Below, one piece after another: positions 1-6,971 of a stretch of 64,000 nucleotides of DNA. The notes under the pieces were generated by a model. That model was given only the letters and a program-made list of their open reading frames with translations, did not search any database and was not told where the DNA came from. Every line of letters begins with the position of its first letter. Within the stretch, counting starts at the first letter, position 1. Origin of the DNA: Methanofollis formosanus (lineage in GTDB: Archaea > Halobacteriota > Methanomicrobia > Methanomicrobiales > Methanofollaceae); the NCBI RefSeq assembly GCF_019633745.1, contig NZ_CP037968.1:1184789-1248788 (forward strand), written 5' to 3'. Position numbers and translations under genes: made by a program.

Positions 1-6
1 GGCACG

Positions 7-279
7 ATGATCAACAACACCCAGATCTGCGGGCGGTGCGAGTCGATGCACCTCTGGTACCGGCGGTTGGATCCCTCCACAGAAGGCATATATGAGGGCA
101 CCGCCATTGAGGGATGCATGCAGATGTACAGGTGCACGAAGTGTGGCTACGTCTACAACCCGAGGAGCGGGGACCAGACGCAGGGAGTCTCCCCCAACAC
201 TCCCTTCGACGACCTGCCTGAGAACTGGGTCTGTCCCCGATGCAACGCCCCCAAAAGTGCCTTCGAACCCCTCGATTAG
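7..279 (+). CDS. Rubredoxin with N-terminal cysteine extension
   Basis: Small iron electron-transfer protein of 90 residues. The C-terminal ~55 residues are a rubredoxin: CTKCGYVYNP near residue 43 and CPRCNAPKSAF near residue 76 supply the four Cys ligands of one Fe, with the usual D-LPENWVCP stretch between. Ordinary rubredoxins are ~53 residues; here ~38 extra residues precede it, including another CGRC pair (residues 8-11). It ends directly before the ATG of the exonuclease-like gene, so the two are probably cotranscribed. In methanogens rubredoxins serve oxygen-detoxifying flavoproteins; a specific partner is not visible here. Family call is firm, role of the extension unknown. Confidence 0.9.
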   Translation: MINNTQICGRCESMHLWYRRLDPSTEGIYEGTAIEGCMQMYRCTKCGYVYNPRSGDQTQGVSPNTPFDDLPENWVCPRCNAPKSAFEPLD

Positions 280-1029
280 ATGAACCAGAAGAGCGGCCGG
301 GTCGCCTGCGTCGACATGGAATTCGGGCATGTGTACGGGACGCACCGCGCCCTGGTCATGCCCATCGAGGTCGGAGCGGTCATCTACGACCCCATGACCG
401 ACCGGGCGGACTTTGCCGGGTTTACCTCGAGGTACGATATCGAGGTCGAGGTCTGGCTCAACACGACCGACGCCCTCGGCCGCAAGACCGGGGTGGTGAC
501 CCATGTGGTGAATCCGGGGAAGAGACGTTCCGACCTCGCGTACGACCCGGGCCACCGCCTCGACCGCGAGGGGTGGCGGGCGGCTCGCAGAACCGTGACG
601 GCGTCCTTCAGAGACCTCGGGGAGTTTATGGAACGGCTCTGTCTCCAGGAGGAGGTGGAAAGATTCGCGTTCTTTGCCAAGAACATGGAGTGCCAGGCCC
701 TTGACCGGGCCGGGTTCGACCTCGCCCCGTACCGGTGCACCGACCTCCAGCGCGATATCAGGGCCGCCCTGCAGATGAAGGATTTCCTTTCTCTCGACCG
801 TTCCGCATGCATCATCGGGTTTGGGACTGATAAAGGTGCAATACGGTCGAACCGATTCGCGTATGCAGTTCCCGACCGGTACCTCCCCTCCATCCGTCCT
901 CACTCTGCGGTCGGGGACGCCGCCAGGATCTTCCTCCTGGCCCGCGAGTTCTATACCGGCACCGAGCGGTTCCTCTCCGAGGCCGAGACCTACCTGACCA
1001 GGTGTGAGGGGGAAGAGACCTCAGCCTGA
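280..1029 (+). CDS. Putative DEDDh-type 3'-5' exonuclease-like protein
   Basis: 249 residues. The N-terminal VDMEFG (DxE, ExoI-like), the following IEVGAVIYDP strand, an internal KNMECQALD helix (ExoII-like Asp) and PHSAVGDAARIF (H-x4-D, ExoIII-like) match the order and spacing of DnaQ/RNase-T-fold exonucleases. That predicts metal-dependent 3'-end trimming of DNA or RNA. It is read from motifs only; the substrate is not predictable. It starts immediately after the rubredoxin stop codon and its last codons overlap the convergent flavoprotein gene by 9 bp. An archaeal rubredoxin-exonuclease gene pair has no obvious functional logic and may simply be shared transcription. Confidence 0.6.
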   Translation: MNQKSGRVACVDMEFGHVYGTHRALVMPIEVGAVIYDPMTDRADFAGFTSRYDIEVEVWLNTTDALGRKTGVVTHVVNPGKRRSDLAYDPGHRLDREGWRAARRTVTASFRDLGEFMERLCLQEEVERFAFFAKNMECQALDRAGFDLAPYRCTDLQRDIRAALQMKDFLSLDRSACIIGFGTDKGAIRSNRFAYAVPDRYLPSIRPHSAVGDAARIFLLAREFYTGTERFLSEAETYLTRCEGEETSA

Positions 1030-1578
1030 GACGAGGCGCCTCCCCACTTCGTATGCCCGTTGCATCAGTTCTTTGTCCTTTGCGGCGTCGCCGATATCGA
1101 AGAGTCCCGCACCGACGAGGGGCGCCGCCACCTCGATCCCGAAAAATTCCATGGTGACGGCGAGATGGGTGGCCATGGGGCCGTAGACGTCGGGGTTCGG
1201 GTCGCCCTGCGCCAGGATGATCGCCGCCTTCTTGCCGGGCCTGAGCCTTGAGGTGAACCCCGGACCCATAAAGGCGTACCACCGGTCGATGAAGCTCTTG
1301 GTGATCCCGCTCACCATCCCGAAGTAGACCGGCGAGCCCAGGATGATCCCGTCGGCCTCCTCGATCATGTGGTACAGCCCGACCATGTCGTCCTGGAGCT
1401 TGCACTCTTCGTTGTCATTGCAGAAGCCGCAGCCCTGGCAGTCCAGGTAGGTCGCATCGTTCAGGTAGACCATGGTCGTCCCGGCCCCGGCATCCTCCGC
1501 ACCCTGAAGGGCCTCCCTGACGAGCACCTCGGTGTTCCCGCCGGGCCGCGGGCTCCCGACAAACGCAGTGACTTTCAT
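1021..1578 (-). CDS. Iron-sulfur flavoprotein (Isf family, NADPH-dependent FMN reductase fold)
   Basis: 185 residues. N-terminal GSPRPGGNTEVLV is the FMN phosphate-binding loop of the flavodoxin-like fold. CQGCGFCNDNEEC (about residues 47-59) gives the compact C-x2-C-x2-C-x5-C motif that binds a [4Fe-4S] cluster in methanogen Isf proteins. GSPVYFGMVSG is the second flavin-contact segment. Isf proteins pass electrons from ferredoxin to FMN and are linked to O2/H2O2 reduction in methanogens. The ATG at 1578 lies just after the GGGAGAAGAATC Shine-Dalgarno-like stretch on this strand. Convergent with the exonuclease-like gene. Confidence 0.9.
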   Translation of the reverse strand: MKVTAFVGSPRPGGNTEVLVREALQGAEDAGAGTTMVYLNDATYLDCQGCGFCNDNEECKLQDDMVGLYHMIEEADGIILGSPVYFGMVSGITKSFIDRWYAFMGPGFTSRLRPGKKAAIILAQGDPNPDVYGPMATHLAVTMEFFGIEVAAPLVGAGLFDIGDAAKDKELMQRAYEVGRRLVSG

Positions 1579-1657
1579 GATTCTTCTCCCGGGAGAGGCA
1601 TGCCTCTCCTCCTATATCAATGAGACGCGAAAAAAGAGCGGAAGGGTGCGGCGCCCT

Positions 1658-2299
1658 TCAGGCGCGGGGGACGACGTTGAGGACGAGGGTGAAGTTCTCC
1701 TCGGTCCCGGTGGTGTTCTCCCACGGGCGCTTGTAGATCGCGGAGAAGGTCTGCTCGCCCTCACCGGCGGTCTCCAGGAGCCAGGTGCGGGTTCCGCCGA
1801 CACCGACCATGCCCTCAGGATGGGAGTCGACGGTGTAGGTGTCGTTGATGAGGTTCAGGCCGTCGGAGATGGTGGCGTTCCACTCGTACCCGGTCGTCGG
1901 GTTTTCTCTCAGGTCGACCTGCACGATGCTGCCGGCGGCCACCTCGACGGAGGTGGTGTCGGCGGTCTCGTTGAAGACGAAAGCGGGCGTGGTCATGGCG
2001 GCGCGGTATGCCTCCCATGCGTCCATCTCGGTACCGTTCTCGAAGATGCAGACGCCGTACTCGCTCCCGTCGGCGTCCTTCCTGATCTCATACCCGTAGC
2101 CCATCTCCTCGCACCAGACGGCGGCGGGGTTCGGCATTCCGACGGTCTCGTTCTCGGCCGGGGCCGGTGTTTCGGGTGTGGTCTCGGGGACAGGCGTTGT
2201 CTGGGGAGTCTCCTGCTGGTCTGCCGAGGTGCATCCTGCACCGATCAAACAGGCGGCAAGGACCAGGAGGACGGCTCCAGCAAGGACCTTTGCTTTCAT
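1658..2299 (-). CDS. Secreted lipoprotein with DUF333 and chagasin (I42) inhibitor domains
   Basis: About 213 residues from the chosen ATG at 2299. The open frame runs further upstream to 2419 but those residues look non-coding, whereas this start gives a textbook lipoprotein signal (MKAKVLAGAVLLVLAACLIG then AGC). After a Thr/Pro-rich linker comes a DUF333 segment (NPAAVWCEEMGY, then GSEYGVCIFENG) and then a chagasin-type fold with NPTTGYEW, GVGGTRTW and a C-terminal KRPWE loop, the three loops that enter cysteine-protease active sites. Predicted to sit on the outer face of the membrane and inhibit papain-like proteases. Each domain is known; the combination on one lipoprotein is the noteworthy part. 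Confidence 0.85.
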   Translation of the reverse strand: MKAKVLAGAVLLVLAACLIGAGCTSADQQETPQTTPVPETTPETPAPAENETVGMPNPAAVWCEEMGYGYEIRKDADGSEYGVCIFENGTEMDAWEAYRAAMTTPAFVFNETADTTSVEVAAGSIVQVDLRENPTTGYEWNATISDGLNLINDTYTVDSHPEGMVGVGGTRTWLLETAGEGEQTFSAIYKRPWENTTGTEENFTLVLNVVPRA

Positions 2300-2561
2300 A
2301 CCTAACACCTTAGCGGCATCTGAAATAAACGATTCCTTGACTTCGAAGAATTTCAGACTTATGATTTCGCCCTCAAGAGATTCTAAGATACCGAGAGGAA
2401 GGAATAGGCAGATATCCATTCAAAATGAGATCAAATATAAATATAATCTGCATATTCAATACATTCAATTTCAGGAATGTCTTCACCGATAAATGAGAGA
2501 TATTCAGCCGGAAACTCCGGTGCGGCGGAATATATTCTCACATGGATCCTGCAGCGATAGA

Positions 2562-2572
2562 AATATATTAAT
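2562..2572 (+). promoter_or_regulatory. TATA box for the receiver-domain gene
   Basis: AATATATTAAT lies about 25-35 bp before the ATG at 2597, the distance expected between an archaeal TATA box and its start site. Transcription would begin at or just before the start codon, giving a nearly leaderless mRNA. No Shine-Dalgarno is seen, which agrees. Confidence 0.55.
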
Positions 2573-2596
2573 ACCAGGATACATCATTACCAAATC

Positions 2597-3079
2597 ATGC
2601 CCCCATACCCCCCTGTTGAGATCCGTGTCCTCGCGGTAGACGATGACCCCGGGCTTCTCGAGATTATCAGGATTTTTCTTGAAAGCACCGTCAACGCCAC
2701 CGTCTCCCTTGACTTCTCTGCTATAGATGCCCTTTACACCCTTGAAACAGAATATTTCGATGTCTGTATCTCTGACTTTGATATGCCCGGCATGAACGGC
2801 GTCCAGTTTCTCAGAAAGATTCGGGAAGACGGTTATGACATTCCTTGCATCCTGATGACCGGAGACGCACGGAAAGAAGTGCATGAAGCCGCCCTCGCCG
2901 CCGGAGCACTCCGGGTGATCCAGAAAGACGGAAACGGCCCGGTCTTTTTCAGTGAACTTGCAGAGGCCGTCAGACAGGCCGCGGAGAGGAGCACGACCGG
3001 CAGGTATCCGGGAGTCGGAACCGGTGACGGCGGTCGGGATGTTCGTGCGATCGTCAAGGGGGGGGCCAAAGTATCCTGA
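2597..3079 (+). CDS. Stand-alone response regulator (receiver domain protein)
   Basis: 160 residues. Residues ~8-125 form a CheY-like receiver: acidic pair in LAVDDDPG, phospho-acceptor Asp in SDFDMPGMNG (about residue 61), the conserved Thr in LMTGDA and the switch Lys in VIQKDG. The remaining ~35 residues are Gly/Arg rich and contain no recognisable output domain, so signalling must be by protein-protein contact. No histidine kinase gene is nearby, making it an orphan regulator, common in Methanomicrobiales. The start is supported by a TATA-like box 25-35 bp upstream. Confidence 0.9.
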   Translation: MPPYPPVEIRVLAVDDDPGLLEIIRIFLESTVNATVSLDFSAIDALYTLETEYFDVCISDFDMPGMNGVQFLRKIREDGYDIPCILMTGDARKEVHEAALAAGALRVIQKDGNGPVFFSELAEAVRQAAERSTTGRYPGVGTGDGGRDVRAIVKGGAKVS

Positions 3080-3098
3080 GCCTTTTCACCCGCGACTC

Positions 3099-3413
3099 AT
3101 GCAATTCATATCTCCTGACGTCCCATCTTTCTCCGTGGTACAGTGCAACGCATCCCACATCCTGGTCGGGAGCATGGCAGAGGCGCACGAACTGATCGAG
3201 CGGGTCAGGTCAGGGGAGGACTTCGAGGCCCTGGCACGGAAACACTCCATCTGCCCGTCCGGACGGGACGGGGGAAAACTCGGATGGTTCGGGAAGGGGC
3301 AGATGGTCGCACCCTTCGAGAAGGCCGCTTTTGCCGGGAAGGAAGGCGAGGTCGTCGGCCCGGTGAAGACCCAGTTCGGCTGGCACGTCATCAGGATCAA
3401 CGGCAAGAAATAA
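3099..3413 (+). CDS. Parvulin-type peptidyl-prolyl cis-trans isomerase
   Basis: 104 residues from ATG 3099. The frame is open further upstream but only this part resembles a protein. The parvulin fold is clear: NASHILVGS, then RVRSGEDFEALARKHSICPS, GGKLGWFGKGQMVAPFEKAAF and QFGWHVIRI at the end. It catalyses proline isomerisation and should be cytoplasmic since no signal peptide is present. A GTG at 3136 (giving MVQCNASHILV) would match the size of the shortest archaeal parvulins (~92 aa) and is an equally possible start, as neither has a good ribosome binding site. A T-rich run follows the stop codon. Confidence 0.88.
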   Translation: MQFISPDVPSFSVVQCNASHILVGSMAEAHELIERVRSGEDFEALARKHSICPSGRDGGKLGWFGKGQMVAPFEKAAFAGKEGEVVGPVKTQFGWHVIRINGKK

Positions 3414-3428
3414 TCTCTTTTTTTCGCT
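3414..3428 (+). terminator. T-rich transcription terminator after the parvulin gene
   Basis: The stop codon at 3411-3413 is followed by ATCTCTTTTTTTCGC. An uninterrupted T7 run just after a coding region is the usual archaeal intrinsic termination signal. The repeat block starts directly after it. Confidence 0.5.
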
Positions 3429-3429
3429 T

Positions 3430-3712
3430 TGTAGAATCGGGCATGAGCCCTGGGCTCAAGCATACGGGATGAAAATTTCTTGTCACGTGCTCTCTCTCTT
3501 TTCAAGACAGGAGAACTGGTGGAGACTTCGTTCCATCGCCGCCCCAACCGATCTTCGTCGTGGGGGGTCCGGGGGGTGCAATCCCCAGGTGTGAGATAAC
3601 GGGGAAGATGTTGCAACTGAGGGCGGCACATCAGATCGACGTGCCTTCATCCACCCTTGTGCCGGGGGCGCTGCCCCCGGAACCCCCGGGATTGCGATTG
3701 GGCGGGGAAGGC
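3430..3712 (+). repeat. Mosaic non-coding repeat, copy 1
   Basis: Three modules in order. End module 3430-3480: TGTAGAATCGGGCATGA then TGAGCC-CTG-GGCTCA hairpin and AAGCATACGGGATGAAAATTT. Linker with AAGACAGGAGAA. Core 3538-3627: begins GCCGCCCC, holds ATCTTCGTCGTGGGGGGTCC, ends GAGGGCGGC. Third module 3643-3712: starts GCCTTC, holds GCCGGGGGCGCTGCCCCCGG, ends GGGGAAGGC. Same layout recurs at many intergenic sites in this window. Confidence 0.85.
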
Positions 3713-3722
3713 AGAGGACAGA

Positions 3723-4285
3723 ATCATTCAGAAGGGGTGTTTTTTCTTTATGTATCGCCCTTGAGAGATTCTGAAGAAGGCCGGCCATCATCCAAACGTG
3801 GAGAGCCGATCATTAGGATCATTTTCATGGTAATTTTGCATGAACCCTGGACTCAAGTATACGAGACGAAAATTTCCCGTTACTGGCTCTGTAGAATTTT
3901 TCATGAGCCTCAGGCTCAAGCATACGGGATGAAAATTTCTTGTCATGTATGGTCTCATTTCAAGACGAAAGAATCGGTGGAGATCTCCCTCTATTGCCGC
4001 CCCCCGGCTATCTTCATCCGTGGGGGTTCCGGGGGCACGGCCCCCGGCGCGAGACGGCAGGGAAAATTTTACAATTGAGGGCGGCCGGTCTGATCATTCC
4101 ACCACGCCTTCCCACATCTTCGCGCCGGGGGGCTGGCCGCCCCCCGGTCCCCCCGCATCACGATAGGGGGGTGGACTGCACCCCCCTCTCTGTGATCATT
4201 TCTCCACCTTCCCAACCCTATCGCAATCCCGGGGGTCCGGGGGGAGACCCCCCGGTGTTGAGCATGAGGGAAGGCGATGGATGAA
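3723..4285 (+). repeat. Mosaic non-coding repeat, copy 2 (composite, with inverted third module)
   Basis: A linker module (TCATTCAGAAG near 3725 to GGATCATTTTCATGGTAAT near 3817-3836, shared with the copies near 35.1 and 42.8 kb) is followed by two end modules in the same orientation (about 3838-3880 and 3890-3940). The second has a perfect TGAGCC-TCA-GGCTCA stem. Core 3996-4085 (GCCGCCCC to GAGGGCGGC) and a third module from 4106 follow. A second third module lies inverted at about 4204-4275 (reads from GCCTTCCC on the minus strand). No ORF with protein character. Confidence 0.8.
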
Positions 4286-4317
4286 GGTCACAGGGGGGTT
4301 GCGATGATGAAAAGAGG

Positions 4318-4644
4318 ATGGTTTACCATGAAAATGATCCTGACGATCCTCTCTTCAGGTTTTCATGAGCGTTTGAACTTGCCATATCCCGTTGAAGCCG
4401 ATACGCAGCGGATAGAAAATTCCTCTGATGGATCGGCCGCCCCTAATCGTCAAATCTTTCCCGCAATCTCGCGCCGGGGGCTCTGCCCCCGGACCCCCAC
4501 GACGAGGATAGCCGGGGGCGGCGATGAAACCAGATCTTCCAAAGATCCTGTCGCGAGGATTGGGATCCCGCCCACACGCCGTAGCGCAGCTCAGAAAATT
4601 TTCATCCCGTATGCTTGAGCCCAAGGTTCATGCCCGATTCTACA
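4318..4644 (-). repeat. Mosaic non-coding repeat, copy 3 (minus orientation)
   Basis: Read on the minus strand: end module 4644-4594 (TGTAGAATCGGGCATGAACC, then TTGG and CTCAAGCATACGGGATGAAAATTTTC), a linker with GCGCTACGGCGTGTGGGCGG, core 4522-4436 closed by GCCGCCCC and GGGGCGGCC with a GGGGGTCCGGGGG/CCCCCGGCGCGAGA inner palindrome. 4318-4360 holds a degenerate linker segment (ACCATGAAAATGATCC). Same family as copies 1 and 2. Confidence 0.8.
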
Positions 4645-4835
4645 GAAGCGAAAGCACGCCTCAAGCATACGGGATGAAAATTTTCCGTTGCTTGATCACT
4701 CTGTTATAAGACAGGAGAATCGGTGTGGATCCCGTTTCATCACCGCCCCCCTGCTATCTTCCATCCGTGGGGGGTTCGGAGGCACCGCCCCCCGGCACGA
4801 GACGGCGGTGAACATTCTGCAATTGAAGGCGGCAC
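4645..4835 (+). repeat. Mosaic non-coding repeat, copy 4
   Basis: Starts directly head-to-head with copy 3: GAAGCGAAAGCACGCCTCA then AGCATACGGGATGAAAATTTTC (4645-4686), linker AAGACAGGAGAATCGGTGTGG, core about 4743-4833 (CCGCCCCCCTGCTATCTTCC to GAAGGCGGC). The left TGTAGAAT part of the end module is missing, as if it were shared with copy 3. Confidence 0.75.
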
Positions 4836-4868
4836 GTCGACCGGACGGAGCCCTCCAGAACCTGTCCC

Positions 4869-5855
4869 TCAGATCAACCCGATATGCCACCGGGCGGCAT
4901 CGGTCGTTTCCCGGCCCTGGGGAGTCCGCTTGAGAAACCCGATCCGGATCAGGTACGGTTCGTAGACCTCCTCGACCGTCCGCACCTCCTCGCCGATCGA
5001 GATGGCGATCGTCCTCGCACCCACCGGCCCGCCGCCGAAATCGTCGGCGACCACCGAGAGGATCCGGCGGTCCAGGTCGTCCAGGCCAAGGCCGTCGATG
5101 CCGAGCATCGTCAGTGCACGGTCGGCCGTATCGCCGTCGATGGTGCCGTCGCCCCTGACCACCGCAAAGTCCCGCACCCTCCTGAGCAGCCGGTTTGCGA
5201 TCCTGGGTGTTCCTCGACTCCGCTTCGCAATCTCGTGTGCCCCGTCCGGGGTGATCGGGGTCTGCATGATCAGAGCGCTCCGCTGCACGATGCCCACCAG
5301 GTCGGCCACCTCGTAGAGGTTGAGACGGAAGACCAGACCGAACCGGTCCCTCAGCGGAGAGCCCAGCAACCCGATCTTCGTCGTCGCACCGACCAGCGTG
5401 AACTCCTCGAGCGGGAGCGGCACCGACCGCGCCCCCGGCCCCTCGCCGATCATCACGTCGATGCAGGCGTCCTCCATCGCCGGGTACAGGATCTCCTCGA
5501 CCACCGGGTTGAGACGGTGGATCTCGTCGATGAAGAGGACGTCGCCGCTGGAAAGGGCTGTCAACTGGGCGGCAAGGTCGCCGGGACGGTCCAGCACCGG
5601 CCCCGAGGTGCTCCTGATCCCGACCCCCATCTCCCGCGCCACGATCCCGGCAAGTGTCGTCTTGCCAAGGCCCGGCGGCCCTGAGAAGAGGATATGGTCG
5701 AGAGACTCGCCCCGTTTCTTTGCCGCCTCGATGGCGATGGCAAGCGTCTCCTTGATCCGGGGTTGCCCCACGAACTCGTCCAGCGACCCCGGCCTGATCG
5801 CCGCCTCGTCGGTCTCGCCGGGGAGCATGCCGGGCGAAGGAATGCGGTCGGTCAT
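4869..5855 (-). CDS. ruvB: Holliday junction branch-migration motor RuvB
   Basis: 328 residues, typical bacterial RuvB length. AAA+ motor: Walker [12 protein letters not shown] (about residue 59), Walker [10 protein letters not shown], sensor 1 GATTKIG, arginine finger segment GSPLRDRFG, sensor 2 [13 protein letters not shown], and the C-terminal winged helix [11 protein letters not shown] with [17 protein letters not shown]. Works as hexamers on a RuvA-bound Holliday junction. Its ATG overlaps the ruvA stop by 4 bp (ATGA), so translation is coupled. Most Archaea use Hjc/Hjm instead; presence of the bacterial set marks ancestral transfer into Methanomicrobiales. Confidence 0.97.
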   Translation of the reverse strand: MTDRIPSPGMLPGETDEAAIRPGSLDEFVGQPRIKETLAIAIEAAKKRGESLDHILFSGPPGLGKTTLAGIVAREMGVGIRSTSGPVLDRPGDLAAQLTALSSGDVLFIDEIHRLNPVVEEILYPAMEDACIDVMIGEGPGARSVPLPLEEFTLVGATTKIGLLGSPLRDRFGLVFRLNLYEVADLVGIVQRSALIMQTPITPDGAHEIAKRSRGTPRIANRLLRRVRDFAVVRGDGTIDGDTADRALTMLGIDGLGLDDLDRRILSVVADDFGGGPVGARTIAISIGEEVRTVEEVYEPYLIRIGFLKRTPQGRETTDAARWHIGLI

Positions 5856-6460
5856 GCCGATCCACGCCCCCGCAGAGAGGCCAGAGCGGCGCGGATCAGG
5901 GCCTGCACCGTCGGAGCGTCACCCAGACCGGGCAGGACGGCGTCGATCGCCTCCTGCGCCTCGTGCGCTGAAAACCCGAGCGACACCAGGGCGCTCGCCG
6001 CGTCGCAGACCTCGGCGGGACGCCGGTCAAGGGAGAGCGTCGCCGCATGTTTCTTCATCTTCTCCTTCAGTTCAAGGATAAGCCGTTTCGCACTCTTCGG
6101 GCCGATGCCGGGGATCCGGGTGAGCACCTTCTCGTCGTCGTTGAGGACGGCCAGGGCGAACTCCTCGAACGAGATCCTGGAGAGGATGTTCATGGCGATC
6201 TGCGGCCCGATGCCGCTGACCCCGATCAGGATCGTGAAGAGTTCGAGTTCGCCGGGATAGAGAAAACCGAACAACTGGATGTCGTCGTCGCGGACTGCCA
6301 TGTGCGTGTGAAGCATGACGCGCCCTCGCGTCTCCTGCGTCTGCTTGAGACTCGCCAGGGCGGGTTCGGTCACCTGCACGCGGTACCCGACGCCGCCGAC
6401 GTCGATCACCACCCACCGCTCGCCGGTGGATGCCAGTTCTCCGGAAAGGTGTGCGATCAT
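5852..6460 (-). CDS. ruvA: Holliday junction-binding protein RuvA
   Basis: 202 residues from the ATG at 6460 ([11 protein letters not shown]), the canonical RuvA N-terminus; the 13 upstream codons are not conserved-looking. Domain I OB fold ([14 protein letters not shown]), domain II with two helix-hairpin-helix motifs ([16 protein letters not shown] and [16 protein letters not shown]), and a C-terminal three-helix domain III ([16 protein letters not shown]) that contacts RuvB. Binds the four-way junction as a tetramer. Lies between ruvC (1-bp gap) and ruvB (4-bp overlap) in one operon in the order C-A-B. Confidence 0.97.
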   Translation of the reverse strand: MIAHLSGELASTGERWVVIDVGGVGYRVQVTEPALASLKQTQETRGRVMLHTHMAVRDDDIQLFGFLYPGELELFTILIGVSGIGPQIAMNILSRISFEEFALAVLNDDEKVLTRIPGIGPKSAKRLILELKEKMKKHAATLSLDRRPAEVCDAASALVSLGFSAHEAQEAIDAVLPGLGDAPTVQALIRAALASLRGRGSA

Positions 6461-6461
6461 C

Positions 6462-6932
6462 TTATCGTACCATATTGATGTGGCAGAGAGCGACGGCAAG
6501 GCCGTCGGCGGTGTCGTCGGGCTGCGGCACTTCCCGCAGCCTGAGCAGCCGCCGCATCATCTCCTGCACCTGGTGTTTGTCGGCACGCCCCGAACCGGTG
6601 ACCGCCTGTTTGATCTGGTTGGGGGTGTACTCGGCGATCGGGATCTTACGCTGCTCTGCGGCGAGGAGGAGGATGCCCCGCGCCTCGCTGACGCGCATGG
6701 CAGTCGTGACGTTTTTGGAGAAGAAGAGCTTTTCCAGGACGACCCATGCGGGTTCGTACTCGTCGAAGAGTGCGGAGACGCGCTCGTAGATCTCCAGCAG
6801 ACGCTCGGCCTGCGTGTGGTCGGCCGCAGTCTCGATACAACCGTAGTCCAGCGGCACGGGGTACCGCCCGCCCTTCCTGAGGACGCCGTACCCCGTCCTC
6901 GCCACGCCGGGGTCAATACCGATCACGATCAT
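6462..6932 (-). CDS. ruvC: Holliday junction resolvase RuvC
   Basis: 156 residues from ATG 6932 (MIVIGIDPGVARTGYGV); a GTG three codons earlier is also possible. RNase-H-like fold with the catalytic acids visible: Asp of GIDPG, Glu of VVLEKLFF, and the Asp pair of PDDTADGLAVALCH. Also carries the DNA-contact SGRADKHQVQEM. Cuts the junction symmetrically while RuvAB migrates it. First gene of the ruvCAB operon. The family is bacterial in origin. Confidence 0.96.
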   Translation of the reverse strand: MIVIGIDPGVARTGYGVLRKGGRYPVPLDYGCIETAADHTQAERLLEIYERVSALFDEYEPAWVVLEKLFFSKNVTTAMRVSEARGILLLAAEQRKIPIAEYTPNQIKQAVTGSGRADKHQVQEMMRRLLRLREVPQPDDTADGLAVALCHINMVR

Positions 6933-6971
6933 GCTCAGCACGGAGTACTCCGTGCTCCTGGTTGATACGGT

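Noticed and set aside
2504-2884. 126-codon minus-strand frame antisense to the receiver gene
   Set aside because: Lies fully inside a well-supported response regulator gene on the other strand; no start signals or family resemblance.
3643-3712. The GCCGGGGGCGCTGCCCCCGG palindromes as plain transcription terminators
   Set aside because: They lack a following T run, occur in both orientations and also far from gene ends, and are embedded in a larger conserved module.
3531-4290. Several open frames of 70-170 codons in the repeat block (for example 3560-4078 and 3940-4284)
   Set aside because: They run through palindromic repeat DNA, have Pro/Arg/Gly-rich random composition, no ribosome binding sites, and equivalent frames are not kept between repeat copies.
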